Source of the DNA: an uncultured bacterium
GTDB lineage: Bacteria > Bacillota > Clostridia > Lachnospirales > Lachnospiraceae
Assembly (NCBI GenBank): GCA_947643595.1
Contig: CANRWP010000022.1
Span: forward strand, 1-49,333
Length of the DNA: 49,333 nt
Direction of reading: 5' to 3'
Shown here: positions 36,386 to 44,959 of the stretch, one piece after another
Numbering within the stretch: the first letter of the stretch is position 1
Layout of the letters: the number at the start of each line of letters is the position of its first letter
Translations under genes and position numbers: made by a program
The notes under the pieces: model-generated
Told to the model about the DNA's origin: nothing
Seen by the model: the letters and a program-made list of their open reading frames with translations, nothing else
The model's database searches: none

Positions 36386-37863
36386 TCAAATTGAGCGGAA
36401 TCCTACAATACTCTATGGGCGGTTTTCTCTGCCTTCGCGGTTTTGCATCCTTTAAACTTCTGAGCGCCGTATCCGAGCCAAACCCCGAGGTTCAGCGCGA
36501 ACTCATCGAGACGCACAGGGGGGAGATGGCGGACTTTCTGAACGCCGGGGAATACCGTTTCTTTCCGGAAGTTATCCTGTCGCTCCATCTGACGGACGGC
36601 ACAAAAGATTTTGAAATTCTTGAGAGTTTTCACGCCAGCCTGTCCGCAGGACAGACCTGGAACAAAAATGTCGGAAATATTCATTTCAGCACCTCACAGA
36701 ATGTCACGAAGAATACCACCAATACCTACGATCCGCTGCCGCGTTTGGAGAGGATGAATCTGACGCACATCCGGTTTGACGAAAAAACAAACCGTCTGAC
36801 GCGGATCGACGGAAATCATCGTCTGAGCGTGGCCGATGAGATAGCCGACGATTTTTCTGTTCCGTACTGCCTCCTGCTTTTTCGGACCCCCACCGAGAAC
36901 GAGCAGTATGCAAGGGCGATCTTCCACAATATCAACGCCAAGCAGATCCCCCTGAAACTGGAGGAAAATCTCAGAGTGATACTGGGCAGCCCCGCTGTAT
37001 TTTCCGATGACAAACTGAAATCCGATCCCTCCTTCGGCTGGGAATATTATCTGGCCAGAAAGACTCTTGAGAGGGTCGATCTCACCTACTTTCCGGCGAT
37101 CATCGCCTACATCGGCAACGAGAAGAACACTTTCTTCGTCGAGCTGTACAAATGGCTTCTTAGAAACAATGAGCTGCAGGCGGAGGACGCCTCGGTCGAT
37201 ATCATCCGCACACAGCTCGTCGACATCGAGAGCGCCCTGGTCGATTCAGGCACTTTCGCTTCCTCCGCCAACATCGCCATCATAGGCGCCATGGCCTATT
37301 ACAAACTTACCGACCCCTTCAAATACCGCGGTTTTTTAAAGTGGGTAAAGAAAAACCATATCGGGAACGTGAGCCAGCTGCACATGGACGACGTGATAAA
37401 ACTTTATGACGAAATTTATGAGCACATCCCCAAAAAAGCTTTCCTCGCCAGATGGTATCCAGCCCAGACAGATCCCGAATATACCAGATCCCTACACCGG
37501 GTGAACGCCATCAAAAAAGTCGCCCGGGAACTGAACCTGGAATTGACCGACCTTGGAACACAGACAGCCGAAGCCTTCGACATCCGCGAGGTAATGTATC
37601 ACGATATCAGGGACTGCGATATCTTTATCGCCGATCTGACAGGAGCCAGACCCAACGTCATGGTGGAGGTCGGCTACGCCCTGCGATATGTCGATACGGG
37701 CCGCATGGTCTTCTATTTTCAGGAGACGGATTCCGCGAAAAAAGTCCCCTTTGATGTGAATCATTTTTCGTATGACAAGATCAGCGATTCCGCGGAAATC
37801 GAATCGAAGACAAAGGCCCGCATCGAGGCGATCCTTGCAAAAGCGTACAATGGAGCGGTGTGA
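36382..37863 (+). CDS. DGQHR (DndB/ParB-like) domain fused to a deoxyribosyltransferase/TIR-like effector domain
   Basis: A 493-residue protein. Residues 1-330 resemble DGQHR-type proteins such as DndB: the signature is DGNHR at 143-147, followed by RTPTENEQYARAIFHNINAK, as in ParB/sulfiredoxin-fold relatives. Residues 360-490 resemble the nucleoside 2-deoxyribosyltransferase/TIR-like group: IREVMYHDIRDCDIFIADLT then RPNVMVEVGYALR. That pattern occurs in many NAD- or nucleotide-degrading immune effectors, though the catalytic residues cannot be confirmed here. The ATG overlaps the hsdS stop by four bases, with GGAGG nine bases upstream, so it belongs to the same operon. Its role is unknown; a sensor-effector for DNA modification state is my inference. 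Confidence 0.75.
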   Translation: MIKLSGILQYSMGGFLCLRGFASFKLLSAVSEPNPEVQRELIETHRGEMADFLNAGEYRFFPEVILSLHLTDGTKDFEILESFHASLSAGQTWNKNVGNIHFSTSQNVTKNTTNTYDPLPRLERMNLTHIRFDEKTNRLTRIDGNHRLSVADEIADDFSVPYCLLLFRTPTENEQYARAIFHNINAKQIPLKLEENLRVILGSPAVFSDDKLKSDPSFGWEYYLARKTLERVDLTYFPAIIAYIGNEKNTFFVELYKWLLRNNELQAEDASVDIIRTQLVDIESALVDSGTFASSANIAIIGAMAYYKLTDPFKYRGFLKWVKKNHIGNVSQLHMDDVIKLYDEIYEHIPKKAFLARWYPAQTDPEYTRSLHRVNAIKKVARELNLELTDLGTQTAEAFDIREVMYHDIRDCDIFIADLTGARPNVMVEVGYALRYVDTGRMVFYFQETDSAKKVPFDVNHFSYDKISDSAEIESKTKARIEAILAKAYNGAV

Positions 37864-37866
37864 TCC

Positions 37867-39036
37867 TCACACCTCCTCCCTCAGCGCGCGGATCATGCGG
37901 TCGCAGGCTTCCCTGACATTCTCCCGGGAGGTGGCAATATTCATGCGCGCAAAAGCGTCATAGCCCTCTCCCCGGAACCAGGAGCCGTAATCCATGGCGA
38001 TCCTGCACTTCTTTTGAAGAAATTCTTTGATCTCCCGCTTTCCGTCAAAAAAGGAACTGAAATCCAGCCACATCAGATAGGTCCCCTCCAGATCGCTGAT
38101 CTTCACCTCCGGACACTCCTCCTCAAACCGCCGCTTTATATACTCATAATTTCCGAAAATGACCTCCGTCACCTCCCGCAGCCAGGCCTCCCCGCCCTGC
38201 AGCGCCGCCGCCGTCGCGATATACCCGAATGCGTTTGCATTCCCCACAGACATACGCTCCTGAAACGCCTGAAACTTTTCCCTGTTCCCCTTATCCGGAA
38301 TGATGACAAAAGAATTCTGGACAGCAGCTATGTTAAACGTTTTGCTTGCCGCCGCCATCGTGATCAGCATATCGTCATAGTCTCCCACTGTCGCCGCCGT
38401 CACTTTCTTTCTCCCCAGCATGGGGTTGATAATATCCTGATGGATCTCATCGGAGATCACCATCACATGATATTTTCTGCACAATTCCAGCAGCTTTCTC
38501 AATTCCTCCTCCGTCCACACTCTTCCCACCGGGTTGTGCGGATTGCACAGAATATAGAGTTTTACATTCTTGCCGACGATATCTTCCTCCATCCTCTCAT
38601 AATCCATCTCATAGGATGTCTGCGCTTTTTTCAGCTCACATCTCACCAGTTCTCTCTCCTCGCAGTGATCCACCGCATTCATGAACGGATAGTAGACCGG
38701 CGTGGAGACCATCACGCCGTCCCCCGGCTTCGTAAACACTCTGACCGCCCAGTAGATAGCCGGCACCACCCCGGGCGTGACGCAGATCCACTCCGACTTT
38801 ATCTCATAATTATGGTGTTCCCTCTCCCATCGCACGACCGCCTCAAAATAGGACAGGGGCGGCTTAAAATACCCGAGCGGAGCGTTTATATACTTTCTTA
38901 ACGCCTCCGTCACGCAGACCGGGCAGGCAAAATCCATATCGGCCACCCACATGGACAAAAGCCCGTCCTCCCCAAACTGGTTTTCCAATCCGTCCCATTT
39001 GATACAGTTTGTGTTCTTTCTGTCTATATATTTCAT
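37867..39036 (-). CDS. MalY/PatB-type PLP-dependent aminotransferase / C-S lyase
   Basis: A 389-residue fold type I PLP enzyme. The Schiff-base lysine is K232 in AASKTFNIA. Other marks are LCNPHNPVGRVWTEEEL and VISDEIHQD for the cofactor ring and phosphate. The MalY/PatB branch usually cleaves cystathionine or cysteine conjugates; substrate choice cannot be read from this sequence. Start at 39036 after GGGGGAG. It is convergent with the defence operon, the stops being three bases apart. Confidence 0.9.
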   Translation of the reverse strand: MKYIDRKNTNCIKWDGLENQFGEDGLLSMWVADMDFACPVCVTEALRKYINAPLGYFKPPLSYFEAVVRWEREHHNYEIKSEWICVTPGVVPAIYWAVRVFTKPGDGVMVSTPVYYPFMNAVDHCEERELVRCELKKAQTSYEMDYERMEEDIVGKNVKLYILCNPHNPVGRVWTEEELRKLLELCRKYHVMVISDEIHQDIINPMLGRKKVTAATVGDYDDMLITMAAASKTFNIAAVQNSFVIIPDKGNREKFQAFQERMSVGNANAFGYIATAAALQGGEAWLREVTEVIFGNYEYIKRRFEEECPEVKISDLEGTYLMWLDFSSFFDGKREIKEFLQKKCRIAMDYGSWFRGEGYDAFARMNIATSRENVREACDRMIRALREEV

Positions 39037-39194
39037 CGCTTTTTCTCCCCCTCAGCAGTTATACCCAGATTATAACCCCATCGGTTCGATATTGTCCATT
39101 TATTTAGCAGTACCCGAATGCGGCAAAAGCTCTCCTGTGCTAATACATGCCCTCCGCCGCATATATTGTAAGGACTTACCTCTCAGGAGTTCTT

Positions 39195-41066
39195 ATGCGT
39201 ATCCAATCCAAAATCCGTAACTTTTCCGTCCGCAAAAGCGCCGGCAGAAAACTGTTTCTGGCAGCATCTGTCGGCTGCCTGCTCTTTCTCACCGGTTTTT
39301 TATCCGTTTTTCTCCCCCGCAGCATGCCTGCCCTTTTTGCCGACGCCTCGTACAACAGGCTTTGCCGGGAGATCTTCCGCAGCGAATTGTCCGGCAATAC
39401 GCTGACGCTCCACTACACGCTGAAAAATCCGGCGGACTACGGCATCTATGAGGCCGAAGCCCGCCTTCCCGTATATTCCCCCGAAAGCCAGGCCCTCTCC
39501 CAGGCGGCCCTCACCGACTGGCTGGAAGAGCTCTCCGCTGTCGATCCGAAAAATCTCTCCCCGGAAAATCAGTACAGTTACACCCTGCTGACCCGCTATC
39601 TGACTCTGCAGCAGTCTCTCTCCGCCTTTACCTGCTACGAGGAGCCGCTGTCCCCGGGAAGCGGCATGCAGCAGACTCTCCCGGTTCTCTTCTCCGAATA
39701 CCGGTTCCAGCGGCGGAAGGATATCGACAACTATCTCTCCCTGCTCTCCCAGACAGACAGCTATTTTCAGGGACTTCTCTCCTACGAGCGGGAAAAAGCT
39801 GACGCGGGGCTCTTTATGTCCGCGGAAAGTCTGGATGCGCTGGTTCAAGGGTGCGAGACCTTTCTTACGGAAGATGCCATAGACAGCGGTTCTCACTTTC
39901 TTGTGGAATCCTTCACCACACGCCTGACAGAATTCCGGGACGCCTATCCCGAGCTGTTAAGCGATGACGCCTTCGACTATTATTATCAGGAAAATATACG
40001 AATCTTAAAGGAAGATATGATGCCCGCCTACCGGGAACTGGCAAAAGAAATGACATTGTTGTCAGAAACAGCCCGTCAAAAAGGCGGTTTATCGGACAGC
40101 GGCGGCGCTTCCGAAAAACAGCGTTATTACACCCTGCTGATTCGGAAATCCACCGGCTCGGATCGTTCTGTGGAGGAGATTCAGGAAATGCTCTATGCAC
40201 AGTTTGACTCCCTTCGCCGGGAACTTTTACAGTTGAAAAAACAGGGCTCCTCCGCAGCCGCAAGACATACCCACCCTCTCTCCGCGGAAGATATCCTCGC
40301 CTTCCTGCAGCAGGATATGAGGGAAGATTATCCTCCCCTCCTCTCCGGCTCCGAGGTGCAGGGCAGCGGCCTGTTAAAGAAACAGCTCCCTGCCGTCACC
40401 TGCGACATCAAATATATCTCTAAGAGCCTGTCCGCATCCAGCGCACCGGCTTTCTACCTGACGCCGCAGATGGACTCCTTTCACAAAAATGTGATTTACA
40501 TCAATCCGGATTCCTCCCTGGAGGGCACCGCCCTCTTTACCACGCTTGCCCATGAGGCCTTTCCGGGACATCTCTACCAGACTGTCTACGCCAGGGAGAG
40601 CGGCATCGCCGACCGGAAAAATCCCCTGCGCGGCATTCTCGACTATCCGGGCTACGCCGAAGGCTGGGCGCTCTACGCGGAGCTGGCCTCCTACGACTAC
40701 GCCGCAAACTACTATGCCGCAGATACGGAAATACTGAAAACCTCCAGGTCCCTGGAACTTTGCCTCTGCTCCCTTTTGGACCTTCATATCCATTATTACG
40801 GCTTTAACCTCTCTCAGACGCAGGCGCTTCTCTCCATGTTCGGCATTCCCGAGGAGTCAGCGCAGAACATTTATACTTACATTGAACAGGAACCCGCCAG
40901 TTACCTGAAATACTATCTCAGCTACCTTGAGATCCTGTCCTTAAAGGAGGAGGCCGCCGATCTGTGGGGTGAGAATTATTCTGATTACCGTTTTCATCAG
41001 TTTTATCTGGATGCCGGTCCCTCGGATTTTGTGTCACTTCGCGAGCGGCTTCACCGGGACAAATGA
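39195..41066 (+). CDS. DUF885 family peptidase-like protein, membrane anchored
   Basis: A 623-residue protein. An N-terminal membrane helix (about 18-40, LFLAASVGCLLFLTGFLSVF) acts as signal or anchor. The DUF885 zinc-peptidase signature is HEAFPGHLYQT at 453-463, with DYPGYAEGWALYAELASYDY some 30 residues later supplying the third zinc ligand. The start at 39195 is preferred to the open frame from 39147, because AGGAG precedes it and the helix follows properly. Family members are thought to be carboxypeptidase-like; the substrate is unknown. It is convergent with spmB, four bases between stops. Confidence 0.87.
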   Translation: MRIQSKIRNFSVRKSAGRKLFLAASVGCLLFLTGFLSVFLPRSMPALFADASYNRLCREIFRSELSGNTLTLHYTLKNPADYGIYEAEARLPVYSPESQALSQAALTDWLEELSAVDPKNLSPENQYSYTLLTRYLTLQQSLSAFTCYEEPLSPGSGMQQTLPVLFSEYRFQRRKDIDNYLSLLSQTDSYFQGLLSYEREKADAGLFMSAESLDALVQGCETFLTEDAIDSGSHFLVESFTTRLTEFRDAYPELLSDDAFDYYYQENIRILKEDMMPAYRELAKEMTLLSETARQKGGLSDSGGASEKQRYYTLLIRKSTGSDRSVEEIQEMLYAQFDSLRRELLQLKKQGSSAAARHTHPLSAEDILAFLQQDMREDYPPLLSGSEVQGSGLLKKQLPAVTCDIKYISKSLSASSAPAFYLTPQMDSFHKNVIYINPDSSLEGTALFTTLAHEAFPGHLYQTVYARESGIADRKNPLRGILDYPGYAEGWALYAELASYDYAANYYAADTEILKTSRSLELCLCSLLDLHIHYYGFNLSQTQALLSMFGIPEESAQNIYTYIEQEPASYLKYYLSYLEILSLKEEAADLWGENYSDYRFHQFYLDAGPSDFVSLRERLHRDK

Positions 41067-41070
41067 CAAA

Positions 41071-41592
41071 TTACTGCAAGAACATCGCCATCACCACACT
41101 CACCGCGACCCCCACTCCTGTGGCCAACAGGGCTCCGGGCAGCGTCCACCTCGTCTTTTTCACCCTGGCCGCCATGTAGTAGACGCTCATTGTGTAAAAG
41201 CAGGTCTCCGTACAGCTCATCATGATCGATGTCAAAAGCCCTGTGCGGGAATCCGGTCCGTACTGCTCAAAGATATCCAGAACCAGCCCCGTGGCGGCAG
41301 AGGAGGAAAACATCTTGATAAACAGAAGCGGCACAAACTCCGCGCCGATCCCAAACTTTTCCGTCAGGCCGCCAAACAGCTCGGAGAGCAGCGCCAAAAA
41401 ACCGGAAGCCCGCAGCACCCCCACCGCCACCATCAGCCCCACCAGCGTCGGCAGCACGGTCACAACCGTTTTCAGCCCGTCCAAAGCCCCTTTCACAAAG
41501 GCGTCATACACATCCGTCCTGTTCAGAACGCCGTTCAGGACGATGTAAAAGATGAGCGCCGGAATAATGATTACCGAGAGCCGCATCAACAT
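41071..41592 (-). CDS. spmB: Spore maturation protein B
   Basis: A 173-residue integral membrane protein with about five helices; the nucleoside-transporter gate-like repeat is visible in LPTLVGLMVAVGVLRASG and GLLTSIMMSCTETCFYTMSV. SpmA and SpmB are needed for proper spore-core dehydration in Bacillus and Clostridium. The start overlaps the spmA end by seven bases. Confidence 0.93.
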   Translation of the reverse strand: MLMRLSVIIIPALIFYIVLNGVLNRTDVYDAFVKGALDGLKTVVTVLPTLVGLMVAVGVLRASGFLALLSELFGGLTEKFGIGAEFVPLLFIKMFSSSAATGLVLDIFEQYGPDSRTGLLTSIMMSCTETCFYTMSVYYMAARVKKTRWTLPGALLATGVGVAVSVVMAMFLQ

Positions 41593-42215
41593 CCGCGTTT
41601 CCTCCCATACCTCATTTTAATATAAACAATCCCGGCTAACGTCGAGCAGCAGGTGGCAAGGATCGCCGGAAGGATGATGCCGGAAGGATTCCCGGAACCG
41701 TATTTTGTGCGGTAGACGATCATATTGACCGGGATCAGCTGCAGAGAAGAAATATTCAGGATCAAAAAACCGCACATGGCGTCACTGGCAGCTCTCACAT
41801 CCTTTTTCTCCCCACCCCCCTTTTTGTATCCCGGTGTCCCTCTGTCCTCCTCCAGTTTTGCCAATTCCTCCATCGCCTTCAGCCCGGCAGGCGTACAGGC
41901 CCAGCCTAATCCCAGAATATTGGCCACAAGATTTGTGGCGATAAAGCCTCTGGCCGGATGTCCCTCCGGCACGTCCGGAAACAGAAAGCTGATAAAGGGC
42001 TGCAGTTTTTTGCTAAACTGGTCGATCAGCCCCGCCTGTCCGGCGATCTCCATCAAGCCCACCCAGAGCGCCATCGCCCCCGCCATCGTGATGCACAGCG
42101 TCACCGCGGACTCCGCGTACTCCAGGCAGGCGTTGCTCACCGCCTCCATATTCCCGGTAAACAGTGCATAGAGAATTCCGACCAACAGCATGCCCGCCCA
42201 AATATAGTTCAGCAT
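41586..42215 (-). CDS. spmA: Spore maturation protein A
   Basis: A 209-residue membrane protein partner of SpmB. Typical segments are CLEYAESAVTLCITMAGAMA, ALWVGLMEIAGQAGL, and NILGLGWACTPAGLKAMEEL. The start at 42215 has GGGGGAGG eight bases upstream, which begins only two bases after the stop of the mobile-element ParB-like gene. The 13-base gap is too short for a promoter, so transcription must come from upstream, through the recombinase operon. Confidence 0.93.
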   Translation of the reverse strand: MLNYIWAGMLLVGILYALFTGNMEAVSNACLEYAESAVTLCITMAGAMALWVGLMEIAGQAGLIDQFSKKLQPFISFLFPDVPEGHPARGFIATNLVANILGLGWACTPAGLKAMEELAKLEEDRGTPGYKKGGGEKKDVRAASDAMCGFLILNISSLQLIPVNMIVYRTKYGSGNPSGIILPAILATCCSTLAGIVYIKMRYGRKRGC

Positions 42216-42228
42216 ATGCCTCCCCCTC

Positions 42229-43062
42229 TCAAAGTCTTGTCTCTATATCTTTATGCGCCTGTCCGGGAAAAATGCCATTACTTTCATAAAGCTTCGCCCA
42301 CTTTAAATTACCTTTAGCACCATTTTTTTTATTATAGAGTGTCAGCATGGCCTCTGCATATCCTATAGAACCGGCTTTGCGTTCTCTGGCTATACGGCTG
42401 ATTTCCCTTGCCGAAAAACGCCCCACCTTTTCCGCAAACATATCATCTTTCAGGCTGTCTCCATAACTGATGATCAGGCGTGCAATACCACGAAGAATAT
42501 TACTTGTCAGCGAATCCACATCTCCTTCCCAGGTAATAATGCAGAGACGCAGACTACGCTGCAAAACATCATATCCATATTTACGATATATATCTTCCAA
42601 TGTTGCAACACAACAGATACATCCCGGTTTACTGTTCCCGCAAATACGCAAATCATAAGATTCTACTAATGCCTTGATAATCAGCTGTTCATCGTTCCCC
42701 GCTTCAATATTTGCCGCAAAAATTTCATATGGGAGAAGTTTTTTGACGAATCTCTGCTGATTCGCAAATATACCCGCCTCCTGTTCATACTCTAATTCAT
42801 CATAAACCATGCACCATACCGGAGTATCCCGGGAGCCCGAAACAAGCGCCACGATTTCAATCGTGTGCTGTCCATTGAACACATAATTTATTCCTTGACG
42901 ACGGCTGACTTTTACCGGATTTATTTGACAAAGGTCAAAATGTTCTGCAGCTTTACGAATATGATCCTCCGAAAGATGCCGCTGGTAATCCTGATTCGAA
43001 ACCAGGTTTTTAATCGGAATCTGCTCAAAATGAACTTTGGGCACATAAGGGTTTGTTTTCAT
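42229..43062 (-). CDS. ParB/sulfiredoxin-fold protein (DUF6551-like)
   Basis: A 277-residue protein. The N-terminal half has the ParB-type pattern: VHFEQIPIKNLVSNQDYQRH, INPVKVSRRQGINYVFNGQH (the NGQH box) and EAGIFANQQRFVKKL. The C-terminal half is helical. DUF6551-type proteins occur in phages and integrative elements; some ParB relatives bind or nick DNA and use CTP, but activity here is unknown. Last gene of the recombinase operon, one base after its neighbour, with GGAGG at the start. It ends 13 bases before spmA. Confidence 0.78.
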   Translation of the reverse strand: MKTNPYVPKVHFEQIPIKNLVSNQDYQRHLSEDHIRKAAEHFDLCQINPVKVSRRQGINYVFNGQHTIEIVALVSGSRDTPVWCMVYDELEYEQEAGIFANQQRFVKKLLPYEIFAANIEAGNDEQLIIKALVESYDLRICGNSKPGCICCVATLEDIYRKYGYDVLQRSLRLCIITWEGDVDSLTSNILRGIARLIISYGDSLKDDMFAEKVGRFSAREISRIARERKAGSIGYAEAMLTLYNKKNGAKGNLKWAKLYESNGIFPGQAHKDIETRL

Positions 43063-43063
43063 A

Positions 43064-43972
43064 TCAACGAGCCTCCTTCAGGGAATGAAGCATGATCTGT
43101 GCTGCCTTTTGCAATTGATATAATTCCTGTTCCAACTGATTCCTCCCTTTTTCCGTCAACAATGGAAATTTTGCCGAATAACGCGTTCGGTCAATCGTGT
43201 TGATCCAGGATGGAATCGTCAATGCAAGACTGTTGATTTCAGCATCCGGATCAAAAGCCGGCATGTCCTTAATAGTCATGTTCTTTTTTTTCTCCACAGG
43301 TGCAGACTTTTTTATATTTATACTTTTTCTTGATGTTGCCAGCAGTTTTATCACTTCGTCCTCTGCTTTTCCATAACACGCCATAACATCTTCCATTGTT
43401 TTTTTCATTTTTCCCGCAAGAATTCTGTCTGCCGTTTCTGATTTTATGGACGCAATATAATCGATAGCCTGAGCATATGTTGAATACCTCACAATAGAGC
43501 AACGGTTCAGATGGTATTCTTCCGCAAGGCGCTCTCTTGTCCTGCCTGCACTGCTTTCATAAAGATTCTTACCCTTTGAAAGTTCCCTCCTGATACGTTC
43601 TTTAAAGCGATCCGTACCAGCAGCACTATGTGCTCCGATTATTATGTCGGCATTGTAACGCTTTCCTATCAAATATCGATATTGATTCTCTGGCAAATAC
43701 CGAGTGCGAAGCTCTTCTCGACAGGTAGTTGATATAACTTCCTCCCTAACACGAAAATTGATATTTTTTACTTCAAACCTAATATTATGCGCCATACAAA
43801 TGTTATATTGTTCAAACCCCTGAACAATGTAGCCATACCAGATTATGATTGGTTGATTGCATCCCTCCTGCAAAATTTTTTGCTCTAATACATCATATTC
43901 CTTCTGAGTATAAGGAAATATCAAACGGCGAAACTCCGAATCTATTTTCAACACACATCTTTCTTCTGTCAT
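43064..43972 (-). CDS. ParB N-terminal-like protein, degenerate core motif
   Basis: A 302-residue protein resembling ParB-like regulators of mobile elements: FPYTQKEYDVLEQKILQEGC, then IIIWYGYIVQGFEQYNICMA, then LPENQYRYLIGKRYNADI. In relatives the second segment reads with a G-H-x-R box; here it is GFEQ, so the catalytic or nucleotide-binding histidine and arginine are lost. A helix-turn-helix (RERLAEEYHLNRCSIVRYST) follows at about 145-165, then a basic linker and a helical tail. Start overlaps the previous stop by four bases. Probably a DNA-binding accessory factor; inference. Confidence 0.72.
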   Translation of the reverse strand: MTEERCVLKIDSEFRRLIFPYTQKEYDVLEQKILQEGCNQPIIIWYGYIVQGFEQYNICMAHNIRFEVKNINFRVREEVISTTCREELRTRYLPENQYRYLIGKRYNADIIIGAHSAAGTDRFKERIRRELSKGKNLYESSAGRTRERLAEEYHLNRCSIVRYSTYAQAIDYIASIKSETADRILAGKMKKTMEDVMACYGKAEDEVIKLLATSRKSINIKKSAPVEKKKNMTIKDMPAFDPDAEINSLALTIPSWINTIDRTRYSAKFPLLTEKGRNQLEQELYQLQKAAQIMLHSLKEAR

Positions 43973-44346
43973 ATTGCTGTTTCCCTCCCTATTTCTTCCG
44001 CAGAAGACATGTCAAACTGAATTAACAATCCATCTGAAGCACACACTCCATACAGTCGATATTTTCCATTCATTTTCCAATCTGGACAAATATTACTAAG
44101 TTGGCGAATCAAAACCTTACTGTACAATTCGCAGGATTTACGCCCTGCTATTCTATCCCAGCGAATCGCATTTGCTGTTTCCCCTTTCCGGCTTGGCAGA
44201 ATAGCAATTGTAAGCTGCTGCGGATTCACCAGAAGTTGAATATACTCAGGATCTCCCAAAAGATGAAGCGTATTTCTGTGAATTCGAATTCTGTTATTTT
44301 TACTGTCGATAACGATCAGTGGTGTATTCATACAATTATTTTTCAT
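43969..44346 (-). CDS. Small paralogue of the recombinase C-terminal module (125 residues)
   Basis: The protein is nearly all one module. PEYIQLLVNP (33-42), an RW pair at 62-63, and WKMNGKYRLYGV match, in order and spacing, sequences in the 206-residue neighbour and in the C-terminal part of the serine recombinase. It lacks any catalytic recombinase domain. No known family is recognised. It overlaps the neighbouring genes by 11 and 4 bases, so it is translated as part of the operon. Confidence 0.72.
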   Translation of the reverse strand: MKNNCMNTPLIVIDSKNNRIRIHRNTLHLLGDPEYIQLLVNPQQLTIAILPSRKGETANAIRWDRIAGRKSCELYSKVLIRQLSNICPDWKMNGKYRLYGVCASDGLLIQFDMSSAEEIGRETAI

Positions 44347-44956
44347 CTGACTTTATCCCTTTCCCGCAATTATACATATCTTTGATTCCAAATACTGTAT
44401 AACCGTCAAAAATATTAATCTGCAACTGCTTACGATGTTCTTCTACCGGCAGTCCAAACTGATTTTGCCATTCTGACGGGAATATCGGTGTACGGCCATT
44501 TTTGCCTTTTCCTCCTTCCTCCCGAAAACGCTGATATACTTCGGTTGCTTTCAGGTCAAAAATATAAAGCTGTTCACCGTTTGCAGAAATCATCTTTCCC
44601 AACAGCTTATAACGATAATTTGGATTCCACTGCATCATTTCTGCTAATTTTGCATAAAATATCCGGCATGTGATTTGTTTCGGTCTGCGTTTGGTCGTAT
44701 TGCTGCACCACCGGAAAGAGTCTTTTTCATCCTCGCGGCAAGGTCTCACTACCAGCTTTTTTGTTTGCTGATTTATCAGTATCTGAATATACTCCACTGT
44801 CGGCATTCGGTTCAGACATGCTGTATTTACATAAACTTTGCTATCATTAAAAGTAATAGACGGTTCAAACGTATGCGCAAAAAATTCACCACGTACAACC
44901 TGATAACCATCATAGCTGAAGTTTTCTTCCCGCATCATTTTCTCTGCTATTTCCAT
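44336..44956 (-). CDS. Paralogue of the recombinase C-terminal module (206 residues)
   Basis: GYQVVRGEFF (17-26), VEYIQILINQ (54-63), FRW (81-83) and WNPNYRYKLLG align with GYEIARTEFF, TLYVELLIHP, VKW and WNTEYRYRITG in the recombinase. A C-terminal extension (FPSEWQNQFGLPVEEHRKQL) also parallels the recombinase tail (YPLHWAKSFGNEF). No other domain is seen. It starts at 44956 after GGGAGG, three bases past the recombinase stop. Likely a partner or regulator of the recombinase; inference. Confidence 0.75.
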   Translation of the reverse strand: MEIAEKMMREENFSYDGYQVVRGEFFAHTFEPSITFNDSKVYVNTACLNRMPTVEYIQILINQQTKKLVVRPCREDEKDSFRWCSNTTKRRPKQITCRIFYAKLAEMMQWNPNYRYKLLGKMISANGEQLYIFDLKATEVYQRFREEGGKGKNGRTPIFPSEWQNQFGLPVEEHRKQLQINIFDGYTVFGIKDMYNCGKGIKSDEK

Positions 44957-44959
44957 AAA

